Shown here one piece after another: positions 36,328 through 47,320 of a stretch of 64,000 bases of DNA. The notes below the pieces were generated by a model. It was not told the DNA's origin and did no database searches. It worked only from the letters and a program-made list of their open reading frames with translations. The position numbers and the translations under genes were made by a program. Each line of letters opens with the position of its first letter. The first letter of the stretch is position 1. This DNA is from Phytobacter palmae (GTDB lineage: Bacteria > Pseudomonadota > Gammaproteobacteria > Enterobacterales > Enterobacteriaceae), in NCBI GenBank assembly GCA_900112785.1, contig FONB01000001.1, positions 464,033 to 528,032 of the forward strand, in the 5' to 3' direction.

Positions 36328-37530
36328 TCATCCCATTCCACTCATTGCATCTCCCAGATGGAAAATCGGCAGATACATGGCCACAATCAGCGTGCCGACA
36401 ATAATACCTGTCACCACCAACAGTAATGGTTCCAGCATTGACGCCAGCCCATCAGCCTGGTACTGCGTATGTTCACTATGATGCTTTGCCAGATTCAGTA
36501 ACATTGCGTCCAGTGCGCCTGAGACTTCCCCCGTACTGACCAGTTGAATGCACAACGGTGTAAAAACCCCTCTGGCACTGAACGCCGCTGAAATCGACAA
36601 ACCCTGGGTAATATCCCGCTGTATTGCAGCAACTATATCTCGCCACCATGGGCATGTAAGCGTTTCTCTGACGCTTTCCAGACCTTGTAAGAAGGCGATA
36701 CCAGCTTGCTGCGTCAGCGATAGTACGGTAAAGATCTGGCTGAGTTTCTGCCCAAGAACAAGCCGCCCTGCCAGTGGGCACGCCAGCAGGATACGTTGCT
36801 GATAACGCAGCCAGCCGGAATGTTTCTGTAAGCGACCCAGCAGAATTGCCAACATCAGGCTGATAATGACTAAGGGAAGGCTGCCTTGCTGGAGAATATC
36901 CGCACATGCCAGTACACCACGCGTGAGCGCAGGCAACGGCGTATTAAATGTCTGGTAAATGGTGGCAAATTCCGGTAGGACGAAATAGATCATCGCCAGT
37001 ACCACGATAAATGCCAATATCAGAACAATAAGCGGATAGCGCAGCGCTTTTTTTACTTTCCGCGTGAGGGCAAGCTCTGTTTTTTGCTGCGTGGCGAGCT
37101 TAAAGCAGCACTCATCCAGCTTTCCCGTAAGTTCACCCGTTCGTATCATTGCCAGGTAAAGCGGCGGGAAGACCTCCGGCCAACGTGATAATGCGCCAGA
37201 GAATGTCTCGCCCTGTGCCAGATTTTCTGCCAGCGTCTGTAACAGCGCCTGCCACTGAACAGAAGACTGTTGTTTGGCCAGTAGCTGCAAGCCATCCGGT
37301 AACGTCAGACCAGCCTGTAGTAGTGTGGCAAGTTGATGGATGACCTGGCTGCTGTGTTCTGCGTGCCACTGCGCCTGGCGTACCGGGCGACGACGCAGAG
37401 AGAGTGGGTGAAGGCATTGCTGTTGCAAAGCGAACAGTACATCGCCGCGCTGTTCCGCCCAACAGGCGCCTTTGTGCCGCTCACCGTTGTCGTCCAGCCC
37501 GGACCACTGCCAGAGTTGTTTAGTCGCCAT
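36328..37530 (-). CDS. hofC: Type IV pilus assembly inner-membrane protein (GspF/PilC family)
   Basis: Polytopic platform protein of a type IV pilus-like system. 400 residues with two GspF domains, each containing a FSGALSRWPEVFPPLY- or LSISAAFSARGVFTPL-like motif, and three hydrophobic segments. The C-terminal LPIFHLGDAMSGMG is typical. The open frame extends to 37599, but the ATG at 37530 starts MATKQLWQW, overlaps hofB by 11 bases and gives the E. coli length. Last gene of ppdD-hofB-hofC. Confidence 0.94.
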   Translation of the reverse strand: MATKQLWQWSGLDDNGERHKGACWAEQRGDVLFALQQQCLHPLSLRRRPVRQAQWHAEHSSQVIHQLATLLQAGLTLPDGLQLLAKQQSSVQWQALLQTLAENLAQGETFSGALSRWPEVFPPLYLAMIRTGELTGKLDECCFKLATQQKTELALTRKVKKALRYPLIVLILAFIVVLAMIYFVLPEFATIYQTFNTPLPALTRGVLACADILQQGSLPLVIISLMLAILLGRLQKHSGWLRYQQRILLACPLAGRLVLGQKLSQIFTVLSLTQQAGIAFLQGLESVRETLTCPWWRDIVAAIQRDITQGLSISAAFSARGVFTPLCIQLVSTGEVSGALDAMLLNLAKHHSEHTQYQADGLASMLEPLLLVVTGIIVGTLIVAMYLPIFHLGDAMSGMG

Positions 37531-38905
37531 CGGGTATACCCAGTACGCGAACCAACTCTTCAAAAGTAGTGATCCCTTTTTCCACCGCCAGACAACCATT
37601 CTGAAATAGTGTCGTCATACCCGATGAACGTGATTGCTTTTCAATGTCGCTGACCGGGAGTCCGCTGGCAATGGCCTGGCGCAGTACACTGTCTATTTCC
37701 AGAACCTCAAAGAGCGCTACTCGTCCATAAAATCCGTGATAACAACGTTCACAGCCTTTTGATACCCAGCGTGGTAATGGACGCGGCCAGAGCGCTGTCG
37801 GCAGATTCACATCCTCATGCAGCCGGCTGCGGCAATAGGGGCATACTTTTCGCACCAGGCGCTGTGCGACCACCAAAGAGAGTGCGGAGGAGATCATCCA
37901 GCGGGCAACCCCCATTTGTTGGATACGCACTAGTGTTTCGGCCGTCGAGTTGGTGTGAAGCGTCGACAGAACCAGATGCCCGGTTTGCGCGGCCGTGATG
38001 GCGATTTCAGCTGTTTCGCCATCACGGATCTCGCCGACCATAATGACATCCGGATCCTGGCGTAAAAGTGCACGTAACACGTTCTGGAAGGTCAGCCCTG
38101 CGCGTGGGTTGATCTGCGTCTGATTCAGACCCGTAAGCGGGATCTCTATCGGATCTTCTACGCTGCAAAGGTTGATATCAGGCTTATTGCGAGCCTGCAA
38201 CGCACTGTACAGGGTTACGGTTTTTCCACTGCCCGTGGGGCCTGTAACCAGCAGCAGTCCCTGTGGCTTGTTCAACGCCTGCTGAAATTGCGCCAGTTGG
38301 GGTTGGGTCATTCCGAGCTGAGGGAGGTCGAGTGCCTGATTTACCTGATGCAACAGCCGCAGTACGACTTTTTCGCCATGTCGGCACGGTAGGGTGGCTA
38401 TGCGAAATGAGACATCCTGTCCGTTAAGCGCGATGCTAAACTGCCCGTCTTGCGGCAGCCTGCGTTCGGCAATGTCCAGATTACCCAATACTTTCAGCCG
38501 CGCAGTCAGGGTGTTGGCGAGCGCGCTGGAAACCAGAGGCAGAGCATGCAATACGCCGTCAACGCGCAGCCGGATGCGATAGGTATGTTCTGCCGGTTCA
38601 AAATGGATATCTGATGCCCTCTGGCTAAGAGCCTGTTGCAGCGTCTGGTCAAGCAACTCGACCGCTGATCCTGAATCTTCGGCGGGCATGAGCGGTTGTC
38701 CTTCTGTCGACTGTTGGTGATGGCTGTCCATTTGTTCCTGCGTCCAGCATTCGATATCAATCCGTTTTTGTGTAGCAAAACGTAATGCTTCGAGCAGCTC
38801 TGATGAAGGGTCGCCCACGACGGCAATGGTCAGCATCTTTTCGTCACAGTTAAGTAGACAGGCATGGTGACGTTTGCACAGTGTGGTGAGTTTATCCTGG
38901 CGCAT
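37520..38905 (-). CDS. hofB: Type IV pilus assembly ATPase (GspE/PilB family)
   Basis: Hexameric assembly ATPase of the pilus-like apparatus. 461 residues with Walker A GPTGSGKT, an aspartate box (SVEDPIEIPL), Walker B (VIMVGEIRDGETAEIA) and a four-cysteine zinc site (CPYC and CERC). The N-terminal domain is shorter than in many PilB proteins, as in E. coli HofB. It lies 9 bp after ppdD. Confidence 0.95.
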   Translation of the reverse strand: MRQDKLTTLCKRHHACLLNCDEKMLTIAVVGDPSSELLEALRFATQKRIDIECWTQEQMDSHHQQSTEGQPLMPAEDSGSAVELLDQTLQQALSQRASDIHFEPAEHTYRIRLRVDGVLHALPLVSSALANTLTARLKVLGNLDIAERRLPQDGQFSIALNGQDVSFRIATLPCRHGEKVVLRLLHQVNQALDLPQLGMTQPQLAQFQQALNKPQGLLLVTGPTGSGKTVTLYSALQARNKPDINLCSVEDPIEIPLTGLNQTQINPRAGLTFQNVLRALLRQDPDVIMVGEIRDGETAEIAITAAQTGHLVLSTLHTNSTAETLVRIQQMGVARWMISSALSLVVAQRLVRKVCPYCRSRLHEDVNLPTALWPRPLPRWVSKGCERCYHGFYGRVALFEVLEIDSVLRQAIASGLPVSDIEKQSRSSGMTTLFQNGCLAVEKGITTFEELVRVLGIPDGD

Positions 38906-38914
38906 GGGCTGTCC

Positions 38915-39349
38915 TTAGTTGTTTCCGCGGAAGACATCTTCACACGCCTGTTTTAGCGTACCGTTATCGGCTACCGTACAGCTGCGTGCCCAGCCCGACA
39001 TACCATTGCCCGCATTCCACTGCGGCGTCATGACAACGCTCAGGCCAGTAAGGCTTTCCTGTCCGGTGAGGGTAATCACGCCTTTACTGATGGTCATGGC
39101 TGAGACATAGCGGGTGGTAGCAGGGGCAGGGATGCCGTTAGTGTTGCCATCACAACCCGTGACGCCGCCACGGTCCAGCGCGCATAGCTCAACGGCTGTT
39201 CGGTAGGGGATAAAGGTTTGCAGCATGTCGGTGAGAGCGGCTTTACGCAGGTAGTTCTGATATGCCGGAATACCGATCGCGCTCAAAATCGCAATAATGC
39301 CAATGACCACCATCAATTCGATAAGGGTGAAGCCTCGTTGTTTGTCCAT
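38915..39349 (-). CDS. ppdD: Prepilin peptidase-dependent major pilin
   Basis: Major type IV pilin-like subunit. 144 residues; a short basic leader MDKQRG is cut before FTLIELMVVIGII, the canonical class A prepilin signal with Glu5 of the mature chain. The hydrophobic helix continues, followed by a globular domain with a C-terminal disulphide candidate. First gene of ppdD-hofB-hofC. In E. coli these pili are silent or weakly expressed in standard growth. Confidence 0.96.
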   Translation of the reverse strand: MDKQRGFTLIELMVVIGIIAILSAIGIPAYQNYLRKAALTDMLQTFIPYRTAVELCALDRGGVTGCDGNTNGIPAPATTRYVSAMTISKGVITLTGQESLTGLSVVMTPQWNAGNGMSGWARSCTVADNGTLKQACEDVFRGNN

Positions 39350-39584
39350 TATTCGCTCCTTAAGTTAGATGGCGCTACTTTGGCAAACATAAGGAATAAC
39401 CAGCGAGGGGCAAAAAACAAAACGGGAACGGGTCTTCAGCCGTTATTGAAGAGATTGCAGAACTGAACAACAAGTTTGCGAGGCCTGACGAACAATGAGT
39501 CACAAAGCGGCGTAAAAGCTTTACCTGACAGAGGAAACAGAGAAGGATAAGCCCGACAGACAGAGGCCATCGGGCCCATGGGGA

Positions 39585-41180
<1,596 letters not shown>

Positions 41181-41184
<4 letters not shown>

Positions 41185-42035
41185 CACTGTTTACCATGCT
41201 GCTGGTTCTTATTTCCGAGCGGCTTTTTAAACTCGGGGAACACTGGCAACTGGATCATCGCCTGGAAGTGTTATTCCGGCGGGTCAAACACTACTCTGTG
41301 CTGAGAACGTTGCTGATGGCGGTGCTCGCCATGCTGGTAACGTTCCTCATTTTGCAGGTACTGGAGGGGCTATTTTTCAATGTGCCGCTGCTGGTGGTGT
41401 GGATCCTGCTGGGATTGTTGTGCATCGGTGCCGGAAAAGTGCGTCTGCATTACCATGCTTACCTCAAAGCGGCGGCACGCAATGATAGCCATGCCCATAA
41501 CGCGATGGCGAATGAGCTCACGTTGATTCACGGTATACCGCCGGGCTGTGATGAACGGGAGTATCTGCGTGAACTGCAAAATGCGCTTTTGTGGATCAAC
41601 TTTCGTTATTATCTGGCACCGCTGTTCTGGTTTATCGTGGGTGGAATATGGGGGCCTGTGACGCTGGTTGGTTACGGCTTTTTGCGTGCATGGCAGTCGT
41701 GGCTGGCACGTTATCAGACCCCGAATGAACGCCAACAGTCCGGGATCGATGCTATTTTACACGTGCTGGACTGGATCCCGGTGCGCCTGGCGGGTGTGGT
41801 TTATGCGTTAATTGGTCACGGTGAGAAGGCGCTACCAGCGTGGTTTGCCTCGCTGACCGACCGACATTCTTCCCAATATCATGTACTAACGCGCCTCGCC
41901 CAGTTCTCGTTGGCCCGCGAACCGCATATGGATAAAGTCGCGACACCAAAAGCCGCTGTATCGATGGCTAAAAAGACCTCATTTGTCATGGTGGTTGTGG
42001 TGGCGCTGTTAACCATTTACGGCACGCTGATGTAG
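41181..42035 (+). CDS. ampE: Inner membrane protein AmpE
   Basis: Membrane partner of AmpD, belonging to the CobD/CbiB-like AmpE family; proposed sensor or regulator of beta-lactamase induction. 284 residues, with hydrophobic segments at the N-terminus, at about 40-80, about 145-165 and at the very C-terminus. Coupled to ampD by ATGA. Transcription probably ends at the hairpin inside the 3' end of the convergent gene. Confidence 0.96.
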
Positions 42036-42051
42036 CCGCGTGCCGTTATGC

Positions 42052-42999
42052 TCATAGCGTGTCCGCAGGCGGGATGCCGAAATCTGGCATCCCGTTTTCT
42101 TGCCAGCGAATCAGCTTCAGACGGGTATGGCGATTAGGATCGTAAAGCGGGTCGCCTTCAATCTCCGTATAGTTTCGCGCATGGTAGACCAGCACATCTT
42201 CACCGTCCGCGGTTTGGGTAAAGCTGTTATGGCCGGGGCCATATTGCCGGTTCTCATAACTGGTTCGGAATACCGGTTGCGGTGATTTATGCCAGTTGGC
42301 CGCGACCAGCGGGTCAGCGTTAATATCAATCCACAACAGTCCCAGACAGTAGTTTTCATCCGTGGCGCTGGCAGAGTAACTGATAAATAGCCTGTCGCCG
42401 TGAAACAGCACCGCCGGACCTTCGTTTACCAGAAAACCTCTGCATTCCCAGTCGTACTCCGGCTTGCTCAGTAATACAGGCTCGCCTTTTAACGTCCAGG
42501 GATTTTCCATCTCCGCAATATAGAGGTTTGAATTGCCGGTAATCTCGGGTGATTTTTGCGCCCACAGGTACCAGCGTTTACCCTGATGAACAAAGGTTGT
42601 GGCATCCAGTGCGAAGGTATCGAACGGGGTTTTCACCTGGCCTTTTTCCCTCCAGGCCCCGCTAAGGGGATCGGCATCGGTGCACTCCAGCACAAACATC
42701 CGGTGCTGGAACATGTTCAGCGCATCCAGCGCTTTCGTCCAGGTGGCGGCAAAATAGAGATACCATTTACCGTCAATATAATGGAGTTCAGGCGCCCAGA
42801 TGAGTTCACTCATTGGTCCGGTAGCCGGCTTACGCCAGACGGTGACGCCTTGCGCTTCGCGCAACCCTTCCAGGGTACTGGCCCGGCGGATTTCCAGCCG
42901 GTCATACTCCGGGACTGAGGCGACAAAATAATAATTGCCATCATGACGCAAAATATACGGGTCGGCGCGTTGCTCAATAAAGGGATTCGGCCAGTTCAT
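42052..42999 (-). CDS. Glycoside hydrolase family 43 protein (arabinosidase/xylosidase-like)
   Basis: A five-bladed beta-propeller glycosidase of family GH43 by its active-site pattern: Asp13 in RADPYI (general base), Asp132 in FALDATTF (pKa modulator) and Glu193 in VNEGPA (general acid). His257 in GPGHNSF is at the place of the calcium-site histidine. 315 residues and no signal peptide, so it acts in the cytoplasm on short oligosaccharides. Most GH43 enzymes cleave alpha-L-arabinofuranosides or beta-xylosides; the exact sugar is not predictable by eye. Its ATG overlaps the stop of the upstream symporter gene (TAATG), so the pair imports and splits one substrate. Not present at this place in E. 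coli K-12. Confidence 0.88.
   Translation of the reverse strand: MNWPNPFIEQRADPYILRHDGNYYFVASVPEYDRLEIRRASTLEGLREAQGVTVWRKPATGPMSELIWAPELHYIDGKWYLYFAATWTKALDALNMFQHRMFVLECTDADPLSGAWREKGQVKTPFDTFALDATTFVHQGKRWYLWAQKSPEITGNSNLYIAEMENPWTLKGEPVLLSKPEYDWECRGFLVNEGPAVLFHGDRLFISYSASATDENYCLGLLWIDINADPLVAANWHKSPQPVFRTSYENRQYGPGHNSFTQTADGEDVLVYHARNYTEIEGDPLYDPNRHTRLKLIRWQENGMPDFGIPPADTL
42070..42101 (+). terminator. Terminator of ampDE inside the 3' end of the GH43 gene
   Basis: A perfect 9-bp stem (42070-42078 with 42086-42094, 7-nt loop) is followed on the plus strand by TTTTCTT. It is 35 bp after the ampE stop and is also the coding sequence for the GMPDFGIP segment near the C-terminus of the convergent GH43 protein. 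Confidence 0.75.
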
Positions 43000-44405
43000 T
43001 ATGCTTTCCTTACGTGTTCACCCACAGGCATGCCCGGGTTCTCACTTAGTTCATGATAATTGATGCGGCGTTTTTCCAGGTCGGCCTGGATAGTTTTCAT
43101 CAGTTCCCGATCAACTTTCAGCAGACGTACAACCCCTGCGGTAATGAGATATCCCACGCCAGGTATAACGGTGAACAGCAGTACGATGCCATTGATAGCG
43201 CTGGCGCTCTGCGCTTTGGCACCTGCATCATAACCGTACCAGGAGAGCAAAAAGCCTACCATAGCACCTGCAACCGCCAGCCCCACTTTCAGGAAGAACA
43301 GGTTGCCGGAGAAGCTGATTCCGGTGATACGTTTACCGGTTTTCCACTCACCGTAATCGTCTACATCGGCCATTAGCGACCAGTGCAGCGGGGAGGGGAT
43401 CTGATGGAGAATATTCAACAGGAAGTAGAGCACCACAATCATGACTGTGGCTTTCGGATCGAAAAAGTAGAAGGCGCAGGAGAAAATCGCCAGTGCGATA
43501 TTTGTCCAGAAGAAGACTTTCAGCTTGCACCAGCGGTCGGTCAGGACTTTTGCCAGCATGCTACCGAGCATCATGCCGATAACGCCCAGGCTGATAAAGA
43601 GAGTGGCAAAGTGCGTGCTTTGCCCCATGACCCAGGTCACGTAGTACATGGTTGCGGCCATGCGAATAAAGCCCGGGCAGACGTTACACAGCGTGAGCAG
43701 CAAAATGCGCACCCACTGATCGTTCTTCCAGACATCCTTCATGTCCTTTTTCATATCGTCATTGGTGGGGACCGCCGGACGAACACGCTCGCGGACCGTA
43801 GCGAAACAGAACAGGAACATACACATGCCGATAAACGCCAGCACCGTCATCGCCATTTGATAGCCTTTGGCTTTGTCTTCACCGCCAAACCATTCGGCCA
43901 TCGGAAGTAACGTTAATGACAGCAGCAGAGTGGCAATGCCCACTAGCACAAAACGATAAGACTGGCAGGCCACTCGCTCTTTCGGATCATTGGTTATTAC
44001 GCCGCCTAACGAGCAGTAAGGGATATTGATTGCGGTGTAGGTCAGCGAGAGCAGGAAGTAGGTGATAAAGGCATAGATAACTTTGCTGTTGTAGGTCCAG
44101 TCCGGCGTGGTAAACATCAACACACTGAATACGGCGTAGGGTAAGGCAATCCATAAAAGCCATGGACGAAAGCGTCCGTACTTGCTTTGCGTTCGGTCAG
44201 CAATCGCCCCCATGATCGGGTCGGTGATGGCATCTATCACGCGTATTGAGAGTAATAACACGCCTACCAGAGCAGGCGCCAGACCGAAAATATCCGTATA
44301 AAAATAGTTAACAAACAGCATGATGGCGCCAAAGATGATGTTACATCCGGCATCGCCCATGCCATAGCCGATTTTCTCTTTAACAGACAGTTTACTGTTG
44401 TCCAT
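42999..44405 (-). CDS. Sugar:cation symporter of the GPH (MelB/XylP-like) family
   Basis: 468 residues with about twelve hydrophobic segments. The GPH signature near the N-terminus (KEKIGYGMGDAGCNIIF, then IRVIDAITDPIMGAIADRT) places the cation-binding aspartates in DAITDP. A central cytoplasmic loop precedes KTGKRITGISFS. Related carriers (YicJ, YagG, XylP) take up xylosides, isoprimeverose or similar glycosides. It is the first gene of a two-gene leftward operon with the GH43 hydrolase. No dedicated regulator gene lies next to it, so control is probably global or by a distant regulator. Confidence 0.9.
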   Translation of the reverse strand: MDNSKLSVKEKIGYGMGDAGCNIIFGAIMLFVNYFYTDIFGLAPALVGVLLLSIRVIDAITDPIMGAIADRTQSKYGRFRPWLLWIALPYAVFSVLMFTTPDWTYNSKVIYAFITYFLLSLTYTAINIPYCSLGGVITNDPKERVACQSYRFVLVGIATLLLSLTLLPMAEWFGGEDKAKGYQMAMTVLAFIGMCMFLFCFATVRERVRPAVPTNDDMKKDMKDVWKNDQWVRILLLTLCNVCPGFIRMAATMYYVTWVMGQSTHFATLFISLGVIGMMLGSMLAKVLTDRWCKLKVFFWTNIALAIFSCAFYFFDPKATVMIVVLYFLLNILHQIPSPLHWSLMADVDDYGEWKTGKRITGISFSGNLFFLKVGLAVAGAMVGFLLSWYGYDAGAKAQSASAINGIVLLFTVIPGVGYLITAGVVRLLKVDRELMKTIQADLEKRRINYHELSENPGMPVGEHVRKA

Positions 44406-44540
44406 TGACGCTACTCCCGGTGAGTTTTGGGAATAATTATTTGCCTGCTAAAGGTAATTTGCGTGACAGGATGTTGGCGGGAACATGGACAAAACAGCTA
44501 CATCGGGGAAAGTGTGAGTTTGGTTACATTTCAATAATAA

Positions 44541-44562
44541 CCCTCTCCCGGGCGGGAGAGGG
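44541..44562. repeat. CCCTCTCC-type palindromic repeat, probable aroP terminator
   Basis: CCCTCTCCC (44541-44549) pairs perfectly with GGGAGAGGG (44554-44562). On the minus strand it is followed by TTATTATT and lies 10 bp past the aroP stop. Further copies of the same palindrome core lie at 58214-58236 and 63211-63236, so it is a dispersed element that here can serve as terminator. Confidence 0.75.
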
Positions 44563-44572
44563 TCGGGCAAAA

Positions 44573-45946
44573 TTAGTGAGCTTTCACCGCTTTTGCGCTT
44601 TTCTCTTTGAACATATAGCCGATGCCAAGGACGACAAGCCATACCGGGATCAGGTAGACGGAGATAGCCATACCGTCAGTCATCAGCATAATGACCAGAA
44701 CGGCCGCCATAAACAGCAGACAAATCCAGTTACCTAACGGGTATAAAAGCGCCGGGAAACGCGGCGTCACGCCTTGCTGCTGCTTAGCTTTGCGGAACTT
44801 CATATGCGCCAGGCTAATCATCGCCCAGTTGATAACCAGGGCAGATACTACCAGCGCCATCAGCAGGCCAAATGCAGATTCAGGTGCCATATAGTTAATC
44901 AGTACGCACAGCGCAGTGACCACAGCGGAAACCAGTATGGTATTAACCGGAACGCCACGTTTGTCCACGGAAAGCAGCATTTTGGGGGCGTTACCCTGTT
45001 GCGCCAGGCCGAACAGCATACGGCTGTTACAGTATACGCAACTGTTATAAACAGACAGCGCGGCCGTCAGCACGACGATATTCAGTGCATTCGCTACGAA
45101 GGTGTCACCCAGCTCGTGGAAAATCAGTACGAACGGGCTGGTATCAGCGGTAACGCGCGTCCACGGCAGCAGAGAAAGCAGGACAGCCAGTGAGCCCACA
45201 TAGAAAATCAGAATGCGGTAGATAACCTGGTTGGTAGCTTTTGGAATGCTCTGCTCCGGGTTGTCTGCTTCTGCGGCGGTGATCCCCACCAGCTCCAGAC
45301 CACCGAAGGAGAACATGATGATGGCCATCATCATCACCAGCCCTGAGATACCGTGCGGCAAGAACCCGCCTTGCTCCCACAGGTTGCGTACGGTTGCCTG
45401 TGGGCCCGCGCTGCCGCTGAACAGTAGCCAGCCGCCGAACAGGATCATCGCCACTACGGCAACCACTTTAATAATGGCGAACCAGAACTCCATCTCACCA
45501 AATACTTTGACGTTAGTGAGGTTAATGGCGTTGATAATAACGAAGAAGGCCGCAGCGGAGGCCCATGTTGGGATTTCCGGCCACCAGAACTGGATATATT
45601 TACCGACAGCGGTCAGCTCCGCCATCGCAACCAGCACGTACAGCACCCAGTAGTTCCAGCCGGAAGCAAAACCCGCGAAATTACCCCAGTATTTGTATGC
45701 AAAGTGGCTAAATGAGCCTGCAACCGGCTCTTCAACGACCATCTCGCCCAACTGACGCATAATCAGAAAAGCGATGAAACCTGCAATGGCATAACCCAGG
45801 ATAATACCTGGCCCTGCAGAATTGATGACTGAAGCGCTGCCCAGAAACAGGCCAGTCCCGATAGCGCCGCCCAGCGCAATAAGCTGAATATGGCGGTTCT
45901 TAAGGCCGCGCTTAAGCTGATCGCCGTGCTGTTGACCTTCCATCAT
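44573..45946 (-). CDS. aroP: Aromatic amino acid permease AroP
   Basis: Proton symporter for phenylalanine, tyrosine and tryptophan (APC superfamily). 457 residues with twelve hydrophobic segments and the APC signature GLKNRHIQLIALGGAIGTGL near the N-terminus; near-identical to E. coli AroP. Two adjacent ATGs (45946, 45943) follow a GAGG site; the first gives the published length. Two tandem TyrR-like boxes upstream suggest repression by TyrR with aromatic amino acids. Confidence 0.97.
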   Translation of the reverse strand: MMEGQQHGDQLKRGLKNRHIQLIALGGAIGTGLFLGSASVINSAGPGIILGYAIAGFIAFLIMRQLGEMVVEEPVAGSFSHFAYKYWGNFAGFASGWNYWVLYVLVAMAELTAVGKYIQFWWPEIPTWASAAAFFVIINAINLTNVKVFGEMEFWFAIIKVVAVVAMILFGGWLLFSGSAGPQATVRNLWEQGGFLPHGISGLVMMMAIIMFSFGGLELVGITAAEADNPEQSIPKATNQVIYRILIFYVGSLAVLLSLLPWTRVTADTSPFVLIFHELGDTFVANALNIVVLTAALSVYNSCVYCNSRMLFGLAQQGNAPKMLLSVDKRGVPVNTILVSAVVTALCVLINYMAPESAFGLLMALVVSALVINWAMISLAHMKFRKAKQQQGVTPRFPALLYPLGNWICLLFMAAVLVIMLMTDGMAISVYLIPVWLVVLGIGYMFKEKSAKAVKAH

Positions 45947-45988
45947 GAAACCTCGTGTGTGGTTATTATGTCTACGCTGTTGTCTGCG

Positions 45989-46029
45989 TGTAAGGGAGAA
46001 ATTCCATTTATTGTATTTTTTTATTTACG
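45989..46029 (-). promoter_or_regulatory. Tandem TyrR boxes upstream of aroP
   Basis: Two 18-bp sites fit TGTAAA-N6-TTTACA with the invariant G and C 14 bases apart. 46012-46029 has TGTATT and TTTACG; 45989-46006 has TGTAAG and ATTCCA and is weaker. They are offset by 23 bp, the spacing of adjacent TyrR boxes in the known aroP regulon member. They lie about 45-85 bp upstream of the aroP start. Confidence 0.65.
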
Positions 46030-46432
46030 AAATGCTGACATGAATTTGCACTCATCCCTTTCGTGAAGCTCAGAATAGTGGTAAGCGCTGGCGTTTGCAC
46101 CTGCTTTATGAAGGTGAGATGACGACTTGCATAAAAAGAAACCATTTGTAAATCGCCCCGGCTTAGGTCGTTTTATAATCCATTGGGTGTTTATGCAGTT
46201 ATTTGGCTTAAGTATGCAAAAATATTCACACTGAATCGGTTCAAATTTGTTTGAGCGCGTTTCAATAAAGTTAAAATTGCCTCTTTAGGGGTAAAGGAGT
46301 CATTTGTGCAAGGTTACATGTTTGAAACGTTATTTCTGTAACGTTGTTAAAATGTGCAGTGTTTACTGATTTCAATCAAAACCTGTATGGACATAAGGTG
46401 AATACTTTGTTACTTTAGCGTCACGAATATGA
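46030..46432. other. aroP-pdhR divergent intergenic region
   Basis: About 400 bases without a gene, moderately AT-rich with scattered TTTGAAACG/TTTCAA-like runs. It should contain the start of aroP transcription and the pdh promoter close to its right end. No open frame with support. Confidence 0.45.
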
Positions 46433-46449
46433 AATTGGTAAGACCAATT
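46433..46449 (+). promoter_or_regulatory. PdhR operator of the pdh operon
   Basis: AATTGGTAAGACCAATT is a perfect dyad (7-bp arms, 3-bp centre) matching the PdhR consensus ATTGGTNNNACCAAT. It lies 31 bp upstream of pdhR, in the transcript start region. PdhR with no pyruvate bound would repress pdhR-aceEF here. Confidence 0.93.
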
Positions 46450-46480
46450 TACTCCGGGCGAATGGTAGAGACAGGGAACA

Positions 46481-47245
46481 ATGGCCTACAGCAAAATCCG
46501 CCAGCCAAAACTATCCGATGTGATTGAGCAGCAACTGGAGTTTTTGATTCTTGAGGGGACTTTACGCCCCGGTGAAAAATTGCCTCCAGAACGCGAACTG
46601 GCCAAACAGTTCGACGTTTCACGTCCTTCACTGCGCGAGGCCATTCAGCGTCTCGAAGCGAAAGGGCTCCTGCTGCGTCGCCAGGGTGGCGGTACGTTTG
46701 TTCAAAGCAGCCTCTGGCAGAGCTTCAGCGATCCGCTGGTTGAGTTGCTCTCCGATCATCCCGAATCCCAGTTTGATTTGCTCGAGACGCGTCACGCACT
46801 GGAAGGCATTGCCGCTTATTACGCCGCATTACGTAGCACGGATGAAGACAAGGTACGCATTGGCGAACTGCATCAGGCGATTGAACTGGCGCAGCAGTCC
46901 GGCGACCTCGACGCGGAATCGAACGCCGTCGTGCAATATCAAATCGCTGTAACCGAAGCGGCACATAATGTTGTGCTTTTACATCTGCTTCGTTGCATGG
47001 AACCCATGTTGGCACAGAATGTTCGTGAGAATTTCGAGTTACTCTACGCGCGCCGCGAAATGCTGCCGCTGGTGAGTAAGCACCGCAGCAGTATCTTTGC
47101 AGCCATTATGGCGGGCGAGCCTGAAGAAGCGCGTGAAGCCTCTCATCGCCACCTGGCCTTTATCGAAGAGATCTTGCTGGATCGCAGCCGTGAGCAGAGC
47201 CGTCGTGAACGCTCGCTCCGTCGGCTGGAACAGAGAAAGAATTAG
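46481..47245 (+). CDS. pdhR: Pyruvate-sensing repressor PdhR
   Basis: GntR/FadR-family repressor released by pyruvate. 254 residues with an N-terminal winged helix ([20 protein letters not shown], then [12 protein letters not shown]) and a helical C-terminal effector domain (FCD). First gene of pdhR-aceE-aceF and preceded by its own operator. The coding region is intact; 285 bp separate it from aceE, most of it occupied by a repeat. Confidence 0.97.
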   Translation: MAYSKIRQPKLSDVIEQQLEFLILEGTLRPGEKLPPERELAKQFDVSRPSLREAIQRLEAKGLLLRRQGGGTFVQSSLWQSFSDPLVELLSDHPESQFDLLETRHALEGIAAYYAALRSTDEDKVRIGELHQAIELAQQSGDLDAESNAVVQYQIAVTEAAHNVVLLHLLRCMEPMLAQNVRENFELLYARREMLPLVSKHRSSIFAAIMAGEPEEAREASHRHLAFIEEILLDRSREQSRRERSLRRLEQRKN

Positions 47246-47320
47246 CATTTTCTGGTGGAGTTTGTGCCGGAAGAGTTGTAACCGGAGCGCCAAAAATTTA
47301 GAGCGCGGCAACTAAACGCA

